DNA of 64,000 nucleotides from Nansenia antarctica (Eukaryota > Chordata > Actinopteri > Argentiniformes > Microstomatidae), in contig OZ022346.1 of assembly GCA_963989245.1 (NCBI GenBank), positions 45,690,558 to 45,754,557 on the forward strand, written 5' to 3'. The notes beneath the pieces were generated by a model. The model was not told the DNA's origin and ran no database searches. It worked only from the letters and a program-made list of their open reading frames with translations. The first letter of the stretch is position 1; the number at the start of each line of letters is the position of its first letter. This document shows positions 27,201-39,200 of this stretch, in pieces. A program made the translations under genes and the position numbers.

Positions 27201-30200
27201 TGCCGAGAAGCCGTCTGCTCTCGCACTCTTTACCCTTTGAAATGCAACATTGTATAATAATAATAAAGAATAATATTGTACTGGACTCCTCACACCTGCA
27301 CAAGAAGCCGTCTGCTCTGGCTTTCCCGCGCCGAGAAGCTGTCTGCTCTCGCACTTTTTACCCTTTGAAGTGCAATGTTGTAAAAAAAAATGTATAATAA
27401 TATTGTACTGCACCTGCACATCATGGGAGGGATAAAAGAGAGAAATAGCTCTCCATCCCAGTGTATAGGTCATTTCAACTACAATCCTCCACCAGCAACA
27501 TGAAGAAAAGATACAGTGTTCAGAGGGCCGTGGAGATAATATTAGAAGAGAGTGAGCAACATAGTGAAGTTGAAGGGGGGGAGGATGTTTCAGATGAGGA
27601 TAATGTAGAAATTAATTCAGAGTATTCTGATTCTGAAAGTGAATTTGGAGATGAGTTTCACTCTGAGCATGCAGCAGAAGGATCCCCACAGCCAGCCACT
27701 GGAAGAGCCCCACAGCCAGCCACTGGAAGAGCCCCACAGCCAGCCACTGCAGGAGCCCCACAGCCAGCCACTGCAGGAGCCCCACAGCCAGCCACTGGAA
27801 GATCCCCGCAGCCAGCCACTGGAAGAGCCCCGCAGCCAGCCACTGGAAGAGCCCCACAGCCAGCCACTGGAAGAGCCCCACAGCCAGCCACTGGAAGAGC
27901 CCCACTGCCAGCCACTGGAAGAGCCCCACAGCCAGCCACTGGAAGAGCCCCACAGCCAGCCACTGGAAGAGCCCCACTGCCAGCCACTGGAAGAGCCCCA
28001 CAGCCAGCCACTGGAAGAGCCCCGCAGCCAGCCACTGGAAGAGCCCCGCAGCCAGCCACTGCAGGAGCCCCACAGCCAGCCACTGCAGGAGCCCACACAT
28101 ATTTGTCCAAGAATGGCCAAATTGAATGGTCTTCATCCCCAATGAGAGAGCCCCCCCGCTCAGCTGCTAACATTATAAGGATGGTACCAGGGCCCACACG
28201 ATTGGCAGTGACTCATGTTGATGATATCAAGTCATCCTTTGAGCTGCTGATTACTGATTCAATTCAGAAAATAATTCTTGATATGACCAACCTTGAGGGG
28301 AGACGTGTTTTCGGGGAGGAGTGGAAAGAAATGGACAACACACACTTACAGGCCTATTTTGGGATCCTCATCCTAGCAGGTGTCTATAGGTCAAGAGGGG
28401 AGTCGACTGAAAGTCTGTGGGATGTGGAGACAGGGAGAGCAATTTTTAGAGCCACAATGTCTCTGAAGAGCTTCAATATCTACTCGAGGGTCATCAGGTT
28501 TGATGACCGGGAATCAAGACCTGTTAGACGGCGTAGGGACAAGTTGGCTGCAATCCGCACGGTGTGGGACAAGTGGGTGGACCGGCTTCCACTTCTTTAC
28601 AACCCTGGGCCCAATCTAACTGTGGATGAACGGCTTGTGGGGTTTAGAGGTCGTTGCCCCTTCAGGCAGTATATGCCCTCCAAACCAGCAAGGTACGGAA
28701 TAAAAATCTGGGTTGCCTGTGATGCTGTTTCATCGTATGCATGGAACATGCAAATTTATACAGGGAAGCCAGAGGGAGGAGCCCCTGAGAGAAACCAGGG
28801 GACACGGGTGGTGTTGGATATGTCACAGGGCCTCAGTGGCCATAACATCACCTGTGATAATTTCTTTACATCCTACAGCCTGGGACAGGAACTTCTCAAA
28901 CGAAAGGTGACAATGGTTGGAACAGTCCGAAAAAACAAGACGGAGCTCCCACCCCAGTTTCTAAATGTGAAGAACAGGCCAGTCCATTCCTTCAACTTTG
29001 TGTTTACAGCCAACACTACCCTGGTGTCTTACATACCAAAAAAGGGCAAGAATGTGATGCTCATGAGCACTCTACATAGGGATGGAAGAATCAGTGGCCG
29101 GGAGGACCGTAAGCCAGAGGTCATACTTGACTACAACGCCACCAAAGGTGGAATAGACAACCTGGACAAGCTGCTGGCCTGCTACAGCTGCCAAAGAAGA
29201 ACTCTACGGTGGCCTCTCGTGATCTTCTTCAACATCCTGGATGTTTCAGCCTACAATGCATTTTCAATCTGGATGGCAGTCAACCCAGACTGGAACCAAA
29301 GGAAGCTCCAAAGACGACGTATTTTCCTTGAGGAGCTAGGTATGGCACTGGTGACACCGCATATCCAAAGGAGACAACATATGCCCAGGACGCGCTGCGA
29401 GGTGTGTGGACCCTCAAAGGACACAAAGACAGGGACCACATGCAGCAACTGCAAAAAGTACATTTGTGGTACACATACTGTCAAATGCTGTACTTCATGT
29501 GTTGTGTAGACAGACATGCCCATGCACACACAATTGTAACCAGTGCTATTTCAGTGACTAAAACAGTGTACATTCCACATGTTTTGTGTTTCAGCATTTG
29601 TAGCATTATTCTTGTTCATCGCCTGTATTTTTTACAGCTTTGATTATAATGCTTTGAAAATCAATTGAGAATATAAGTTCAAAATAATAAACATCAATAA
29701 AAACATTGTTTCATTTACATTTTTCCTAGATAAGTATGATTTATGACAACCAAGTCTTTATTATAGTGGATTTTGTTTAGTGGAAGTTAGGAGCATCATG
29801 TGCGTAAAAACGCCTCTACTCATCATGCTGCCGTTCGGCCCCACCTATTCCCAGGGGTCTGACACTTTGAGGGTTATAATTAGGCACCCTCTGCTCCAGC
29901 CCCTCCAAAGGGCAGCCCCCTAGGTCCACCAGAACAAAATATACACTTTTGAATGTGAACACAGTACCTATTGTGCATTAATGGGTACAGTACCTGTTTG
30001 TGCCCACAGGAGGCGCTCTTTAATATTATGGGCTATTTTGGGGCTATCTTGCACCCTGAGCATACTCCCTTGTACGGGTCACCATTGGGACTAGGAGCAC
30101 CGTGTCAGGAAAAGTGCTTTCAAAACCCCATTGATGTCCCGGGTCAACTTGACCCGAAGAGTACGAAAGGGTCCAAAAAGTGAACACCACACAAGGGTTA

Positions 30201-33200
30201 AGAGCCGTTAGGCTCGAGAACCATCGGTTCTCAAGGCTACTTATGTGGTCTTGACTACATGTCCACTTTCTCACCTGGTTCTTGCTGTCTCTCTGGTGTG
30301 CCGACACCATCCTGCTCTCTCTCATTCTCTCCCTCTCTATCCCCCTCTCTACCTCTTTTGCTGTCAACCAAAAGGCAAATATAGCAACCAGAGTATTTAT
30401 AATTTAATAAGAGGTATACATTGAATTCATATCAAATCAAGAGGAGGTTGATTTGGCAATCGGCCAGCTGAAGCACCGCGAGGTGGTCGGCAGAGTCCAG
30501 GAGGGTAGAGCAGGCCTTGGAAGGGGCGAGACTCCCTTGTTCTGGTCAAAGGCTTCCAAAGAAGATCGAAGAGCCATGGTGGTGGCAGAAGTGGCAAGAA
30601 CTGAGCAGGAACGCCTTAACATAAAGGCGGTGTCCCAGGGCCAGCAAGGACGCTGGACGTCATGGGAAGGTCTCACAAACAGGCCCATGTCATGGTCTGA
30701 CCTGTGGAAGATGCCCCAAGCTAGGCTCAGCTTCCTGATCAGAGCAACATATGACACCTTGCCTTGTCCCCGAAACCTCCACCAATGGTTTTCTGCCGAA
30801 GAGACCTGCCCCCTTTGCAACACCATCAATGCGAGCCTCCAGCACATCCTGACAGGCTGCAAGACAGCGCTGTCCCAAGGCCGCTACACATGGCGACACG
30901 ACCTGGTGCTGAAAAAGCTGGCAGAGGTGGCAGAGTCATGCAGACAGGAGGCAAACAGCAGACCTTCCGCTCCAGACAGACATCCCATCCAGTTTGCAAG
31001 GGCTGGAGAGAGAGTCAAACCCTCCCGTCAGAGAGATACAGCAAGACTCCTCGCACCGGGTAGTGAGTGGACCATGAGGGTCGACCTGGGGAGACAGCTC
31101 CAGTTCCCCAGGGAGATCGTGGAAACATCGCTCCGACCAGACCTGGTCACGTGGTCAGAGGCTTGCAAGACAGTCCTTCTGGTCGAACTCACTGTCCCTT
31201 GGGAGGGTGGTTTGGAGGCAGCCAACGAGCGGAAGCGAGCCAAGTATGCAGATCTGGCGGCGGAGTGCAGGGAGGCTGGCTGGAAAGCCGTTACATGCCC
31301 TGTGGAAGTGGGGTGTAGGGGCTTCGTAGGTTCCTCAGCTGCTCGCCTACTCCGTGACATAGGATGCACAGGAGCAAGGCATCGGAAAGTCATGAAAGAG
31401 CTGGCTGAGGAGGCGGAGAAAGACAGCTTCTGGCTGTGGCTAAGAAGGAAGCATAAGGGTTGGGGGGCGAACAACACCTAGGGCATCAGCAGGGGGTGGC
31501 AGGGAGAGATCCCTGCCATCGCTCCGGCACCAGGAGATGTACTGGGGTTAAAGGAGCGAAACGTCAATGACTGGTGGTCCCCAGCTGATGACCCAGTTAG
31601 GCCCACATAGGTGTTCAGTGAGGTGTCACAGCACACCTGTTCTAAAGGCACTGTTGGAGGTGCGTCAGGCAGCAATGCCCAGCAGGAGTACCATCACCTG
31701 TATCATGATTTGTTTATAACATCATTCTAATTGAATATTGGGTTGCTGTGGGCAATGCAGTCAGATACTGTCTTTACTTACTCTCTCACCTGTAAGAAAA
31801 TCGTATGTCCAACTACAAAAAACAGACATTTCCAATGAGTGAGGGTTTGTTCCAATGCTTCAATCCACTGTCCATGTACTGTAAATATACCATTATGGTA
31901 TTACCATAAAGCCCAATTCTAGCAGAATAAGAAAGATTGTATATCTACTTTAAGTAAAATAATAAAGTGCATCCAGTTAGCTCTTTAGCTGGCATGTGTG
32001 CAGCAGACTAGCTCATCTAATCACCTCTGAGCACGCTAGCTAGCTTGCTAGTTCTTTGACACTATTATTCACATCATGAAACTATAATCAGACACTTTCT
32101 AGTCACAATAATAACGACTAATTTGAACCAACTTTCTCTGTCAGAACACAGTAATTATATTTGCTAACGTTTCAACTTGCTTACTTTCTTCTGCAGAGCT
32201 TTCACCCTGCAAAAACTCTCTTGGTCAAAACAAAACAAAACCAAAACCATTCTCCAGCGCGGCACGAAGCTGTGTATGGAGGTCTGGCCCGCCCACCCCA
32301 AGGCAACTGTAGTGGAAATACTGAGAGCATTCTGAACGACTGGTTATGCGATAACAAACACAGAGCTGCCAAGTCTCACGCAATCGCCGTGAGACTCACG
32401 CATTTCAACCAGTTCTCACGCTCTCACGCCACATCTCTATTTCTCACAGTGAGAAATAACAATTGTTTTATGGGACTTTTATTTTTGAAATTCCTTGAAA
32501 GAAAGCTACCGGACATGAGTTTCGTGGCATCTTTCTGCACGCGCGTTAACTTGAGTCTGCAATCGAAGCGGCAGGCGAGCGCTGATGGAAGAACCTGTGT
32601 TCACGCGAGCTGCAAGAACGTAGCAAGCAGTGTTGCCAGTGTTACACCCACCATATAGGTCCCTAGCATAAGAATGACAGTTGAGAATGTACTTTAAATA
32701 GTACTTTAAATAGTTTTATTACATTAGTTCACAATCCAGGCCCACATTGACCTCTCTCCAAAGAACCTCAGTTATTGTTACCAGGGCAGGTGTTATATTC
32801 ACTGCACACCATAGGCTACACACTGTAGAAAAGGGTTGTTCACTGCACACCATAGGCTACACACTGTAGAAAAGGGTTGTTCACTGCAATCATCTATAAA
32901 TATAGCACACTCAAACCTGCCCTGATGGTCGAACTGGGATTAACTAGGTGAAGTGGCAATGGTGGGGGAAAAGCGGATTTAAATAACAAATAAACAAACA
33001 AACAAACAAACAAACAAAAAGAAAAACTAGTCCGCCCCGCTACCGGCACACTTGCCCAGGCGGACTAGATAAGAACATAAACTTTAACCAAACAAAACGT
33101 CTCACGGCAAGAGCAGCTGGCCGCACTGATGCTCTGGAGGAAACACAAATGAACAATCTTAAAACACTATTACCGACATATTAAAATACATAATGATTCA

Positions 33201-36200
33201 ATTTACATGACGAATACATTAAAATACCTGGTACGTTGATGGCAGCGTCCTACCAGCGACTACCAGCCACCTTCAACCCAGCAGGGAAGTAGGTGACCTG
33301 TAATACATCACACCATCAATATTACATACAATCAAAGAAATAATATAAAACGCTACGCACAGAAAATAGCCATAGGCTGCGGCCTACCTCTTGATCTCTG
33401 CCTGTCAGCATGGAGTAAGTTGTGCAACTACCTTACCTCCGACCTGATCACACGGCTGCGCTCTGGCGTTCCCCCTAAGGTGAGCCCTAAGTGCTTTCCT
33501 TTGGGCACCTCCCCTTTTCCTATTGGCGCCACCCGCCACACCAGATTGGGCTACTTTTGGTCACACTGGACGGGTGGATTCGGCAGCTTTTAGACCGGTT
33601 GGGCTGGACATTGTCAATTCCGTCTGGCAACCGTGGTAGCAAAATATGTGCATACATTACAACATCGTATCTGGTAGCCTACTGGACTGGGTTGCACCAA
33701 TATGGCCTAAGTCATTACTAAATGCAGGCATTTAGTAGTTACTAAACCCCTAGTTGTTACTAGTTAGTTTCAAACTAGTTGTTTACTAATTTCGGTTGCA
33801 CCACGCCAATCTTTTGCCAATCTTAGCTACTCAGTTTTGGTAACTGTTTTTTGTTTCTCTACTGTAACATAACCAGGTACATTAATAATAATAATAATTA
33901 ATAATTACAATTTACAATACAAATACAACAATTGGGGGTCCCTCCCAAAAAAATATGGGCGCGCTGTGCGCGCACAAAATCACCCACCAAGCCCTCATTC
34001 GGACCCAGGAAAAACCCTGGTATGCACTGTATAACATGATAGCCATCTATGAGCAATGCACTGTATATAAGATGATGACCACGGGTCTTCCTGCTGCTGA
34101 CCAAGGGGCTGAGTCCTGTTGATGGGGCCCATTTTTCTTTTAGAGTCTGTAGGCTACTGTATTTGTTTATTAAGATTTCATAAATATGATATATTGTCTG
34201 AATTTTTTTCTTGTTTTATAAAATGTTATTATTTATTAGTTATTATTTTCATTTCTTGTGCTGGTTTATTATGAACAACATGTAAAATTGCAGGAAACTA
34301 GCACAAATAATTGGGTGGGAGAGAGGGGCCGCCGCTGCCAAAACGTGCACAGTTTTTGTTACATATAGGCAGGGGTGCACATAACTTTTTGGGGCCAGTG
34401 CTCAGGGGAGCACCTAGGGATGCTGCTTGGTGCTCCCCGAGCTCACGAGTCACGACCCGTCCCACAGGATGGATAAAAAAGGGATACATGGATAACTTAT
34501 ATTAGCAAAACGACATTTATTCAAAAATAAGATGAAGGAACAAATGATTGTGTGCAAAACAAAAGAAACAAATGAAAAATCAAATGACTGCTCTTTAAGC
34601 ATGAAAGTCTGTCAGACTCCTTTAAACACAATGAAATCAACTGACATCTCTTTAAGCACTAACTGAATGTCTGTTCTTTAAATACAATGAAATCAACTGA
34701 TATCTCCTTAAGCACTGCTCTGTTCTGTAAACACTGAAATCAACTTTCAACAAAAAGTTACAGCCTAAGCATTTACTTATGCTACAAGCTTAATCATCAT
34801 CATCACTGCTCTCTTGACTGTTGTTAATACTGTCCTCAATTTCAACCATGGTAGAGGATGTTGTCTATCACTTTAAATAGCTCATTATTTTGATTGTGCA
34901 ACAAAGTCTTTTTTTTTTCCTTCTAATATAATTCCCAACCATATTCCCTGGGTCAGGGGTCGAGGTGCGATAATGAAGCTGTAAAACAAACGTCTGAACG
35001 TTTGAAAGCTTCAGAGAAAAGAAACGTGAAGTGCCTTGGTGTTGTTTTTCCTTTTAGCGACGAGTCGTTCGGGACTGAATTTTCACGTGTCGGCGTGATA
35101 ACCATGCGATGCGCGATACGCGGAATGAAAGTACAAGTTACGATACTTTCCGAATGTTTTCGTGAGGGGAGTCGCCGTGGTCGTCGTCGGTGGGTACATT
35201 GTGGTCATGAAAGGATATGGTATTGGTATTAACGGGCAGTCAGCAGTTAGCAGTAGGAGTTTTGAGGAAGTCAATTCCTCTCCCAGCGCTTCCAGCTGTT
35301 GGTGCGCAAGAGCGCGTTCATGCCGCTGATCCTCCGCGCAACATGCATTTTGGCGACGCATGCGCACTGGCGCACCAGTTATGTGCACCCCTGCATATAG
35401 GCATATGTTAGTAGCCTGTGTTACAGGGACACCTAGGGGTGACCTGATAATGTTGCATGTAAGACCCGGATGTTGTATGTGGGCGTGCGCGGGAGGAACC
35501 GCAGTTTAATAAAAGTCATACTGAAACATGGAGTCAGAAGCGGGATCTAAGTAAAAATAAAAATTAAATAAAGACGCTTAAAGAAATGAAACGCCATGGC
35601 AAGCAACAGCATCCCCGCGCCCGATGGTATGCGCATGACTGGTGATCTGGTGAAAAACTGTGAAGTTTTCCGTGCAGAGTTTGAGGACTTTTTGCTCGCT
35701 ACCGGACTGAGCGAGAAGTCGAAGCTGATCAAGGCAGCCACGCTGAGACGGCTGATGGGAAGTGAGTGCCGTCATGCGTACACACATAGCCTCACGTTGA
35801 CGGAGGATGAACAGAAGGACCCAAAAGCGATTATGGACGCTTTGGGGGTTTACTTCAAACCGGCGAGAAACGTCATTTATGAGAGGTACATGTTTGGAAG
35901 CTGCAAACAAGAGGCTGATGAGCCAATAGACAGTTTCCTGACAAAGCTTAAGGAGAGAGCATCGTCATGCGAATACCGTGCGCTGAAGGACGAGCTGGTT
36001 CGTGACAGGCTCGTGCTGGGTGTTGCGAGTGAGGGCACCAGGAGGCGTCTGCTACGCGAACGTGAGTTGACGTTACACACAGCGACTGAAATCTGTAGGC
36101 TCGCTGAGCTAACCGAGAGACACATGAGAGTGATGGCCCCGCTAGCACAGACGGACAATGTGAATGCCGCGGACAGGCAGAGTGAGAGGCGCGCACATCA

Positions 36201-39200
36201 AAGGAAAACAGCGCCAGCGGAGAGAGAGCCACAATGGAGCTGCAAATACTGTGGAGGCAGCCACAAACGGGGCAGGGAGCAGTGCCCAGCCTACGGTAAG
36301 ACATGCCGGATATGTGGCATAGCAAATCACTTTGCCAAGGTATGCCAGGCTGGCAGCAAGGCTGACAAAATAAAAAAAGTGAATGTGCTTGAAAATGATG
36401 AGCAAAGAGAAGATGACTCAGATACTGATGATAGACTGTTTCTAGTAACTGAATGTGTCAATACTGCAAAGGCCCAGCAGGGGCGCAAGTGGTTTGTGAA
36501 TCTATGCCTGAATGAGAAAAGGCAACAGTGTCAGCTGGATACAGGCTCCACCTGCAATGTCATGGGCCGCAAGATTAAAGAGAAGCTGTCACCCAGAGCG
36601 GCGCTAGGCCCGAGCGCAGCCAAGTTAAAGTTATACTCTGGGGAAATCATGCCATCACTGGGGAAATTCCACACTGAATGTGTCATCCGGGCAGAAAAGC
36701 ACAACCTCACATTTGAAATAGTCGACACAGAGCAAAAGCCTCTTCTCGGGGGGGGGGGCACATGCGAACGTCTGGGCCTCGTATCCTTCACCGTTCCAGA
36801 TGAACTCCACACAGTTGATGCAAGCCAATCTGTGCCCCTCACCAAAGATCAGCTGCTGAGAGACTATCATGACGTCTTCAATGACCCAATCGAGTCAGTC
36901 CCGGGCGAGATACACTTCGAGCTGGATCCTGATGTGACGCCGGTGCAGTGCGCGCCGAGGAATGTTCCAGTGGCTCTGAAGGCGAGAGTCAAGGAGGAAC
37001 TTGACAGGAACTTGACAGACATGTCAAGGTCGGCAACATTGCGCCGGTGACTGAGCCGACAGCATGGATAAGTAACATGGTGACTGTCGCAAAGCCAGAG
37101 AAAATAAGAATCTGTATCGATCCAAAGCCTCTCAACCGAGCGCTGCTGAGGTCTCACTACCATATGCCTACGCTGGAAGATGTGTTGTACAAGTTGCCCA
37201 AGGCTCGCCTCTTCACGTTGGCAGACGCTCGTGTTGCCTTTTTACAGTGCAAGCTTGACGACGCGAGCAGCCGTCTGACGACCTTCTGGACACCGTGGGG
37301 TCGGATGAGATGGCTCAAGCTCCCTTTCGGAGTCTCAGTAGCGCCTGAGATCTACCAGCGCAAGCAACACGAGCTGCTATCGGGCCTGGCCGGCATCGAA
37401 CCGATCGCGGATGACATCCTGGTGGTCGGGTGTGGCGATACGGATGCCGAGGCCGAACTGGACCATGACAGAAACTTGAGTGCTCTCATGGAACGATGCA
37501 GAGCAGTGGGACTCAGGCTGAGTGAACGCAAGCTACAGTTCAAGCTCAAAGCCGTACACTTCCACGGCCACATTCTGTCCTCGGAGGGACTGAAAATCGA
37601 CCCAGAGAAGACACGGGCCGTGCTGGAAATGCCGACAACCACCGACGTGAAAGCAGTGCAGCGCTTTATTGGGTTCGTGACGTACCTTGCAAAGTTTCTG
37701 CCAAAGCTCTCGGAGGTCTGTGAGCCGCTCCGCAGGCACTTGGATAAGGACGTCATGTGGCACTGGTTGCCCAAACACGAAGATGCAGTGTGCGGAGTGA
37801 AGCGTATGGTCACCTGCACGCCCGTCCTCAAGTACTATGATATCACAAAGCCTGTCACGGTCCAGAGCGACGCCAGCATGACCGGGCTGGGGGGCTGTTT
37901 GTTACAAGGGGGACAGCCGGTGGCTTTTGCATCGAGGGCACTAACGCCGACAGAGCAAAACTACGCTCAGATTGAGAAGGAGTGTTTGAGCATAGTCTTT
38001 GCCTGCCAGAGATTCCACCAGTACCTGTATGGCAGGGAGGCTATCACTGCAGAAACAGACCACAAGCCGCTTATCACAATATTCAAGAAGCCCCTCCTGA
38101 GCGCACCGAAACGTCTCCAAGGCATGTTGCTGCAGCTGCAAAGCTACAATCTGGATGTTGTGTACAAGCCGGGCCCCGAGATGTATGTCAGCGACACTCT
38201 GAGCAGGGCCACGCCCCCGTGCCGTGGGTCTGACACCCCGTACGTGCAGCATGCTGTGTGCGCCGTGAACAGCACCCAGGCCGGGTATTCACAGCTGGAC
38301 CAGGCGCAGCACCTGGACGTTACGGCTTTCAGATTCCACCAGATTGTGCAGCACACAGAGACGGATGATGTGCTTCCGGAGCTGGCATCTGTGATCCTCA
38401 GTGGCTGGCCAGACTTTAAAGAGGACACTCCGCTGGCAGTGCGGGAATACTGGCCCTTCAGAGACGAGCTGAATGTTCAAGACGGAGCGTTGTACAGGGG
38501 ACAGTGCGTCGTCATACCAAAAGCCATGAGATCTGAGCTGCTCAAACGCATACACGCTAGCCACATTGGTGGGGAGGCGTGTTACAGACGGGCCAGGGAT
38601 ACGCTCTTCTGGCCGAACATGAGAGCGGAGATAAAGGACTTTGTGGCGAACTGCTCCGCATGCAATGAGTACGCACGGGTCCAGCAGAAGGAACCGATGA
38701 TGTCGCATGACATACCGGTGCGCCCGTGGCAGGCAGTGATTATGGACGTCTACTCATATGCAGGCAAGGACTTTCTCGTCATTGTGTATTCGGATTTCTG
38801 GGAAATCGACCAGCTGCCAGATCTGTCTGCTGACACGCTCATCACGCGCTGCAAAGCTCAGTTTGCACAATATGGGCAGCCAGAGAGGGTGGTCTCGGAC
38901 AACGGCCCACAGTTTGCATGCGAACGGTTCAGGAAGTTTGCAGCGAGCTGGGGGTTTGCCCATGTCACATCCTCACCCCGACATCCTCGATCCAACGGCA
39001 AGGCTGAGTCGGCCGTTAGGATTGTCAAGTCACTCTGCAAGCGGGCGAAATTGGATGGCACGGATGCGTGGATGGCCATCCTTCACTGGCGCAACACACC
39101 CACAGAGGGGTTGGACAGCAGCCCGGCCCTGCGCTTAATGGCACGCAGGCTCAAAACTTCACTGCCCGTCGCGGACAGCCTGCTTCTACCACGTGTGGTG

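Noticed and set aside
27612..28197. Long open frames on both strands over the octapeptide region
   Set aside because: The 24-bp period, a multiple of three, keeps several phases open; only the 27461-29509 frame continues into recognised domains.
32161..32658. 165-codon open frame
   Set aside because: It lies over repeat-like DNA rich in TCTCACG and has no recognisable domain.
36997..37050. Programmed gag-pol frameshift site
   Set aside because: No slippery heptamer is evident; an 11-bp tandem duplication explains the phase change better.
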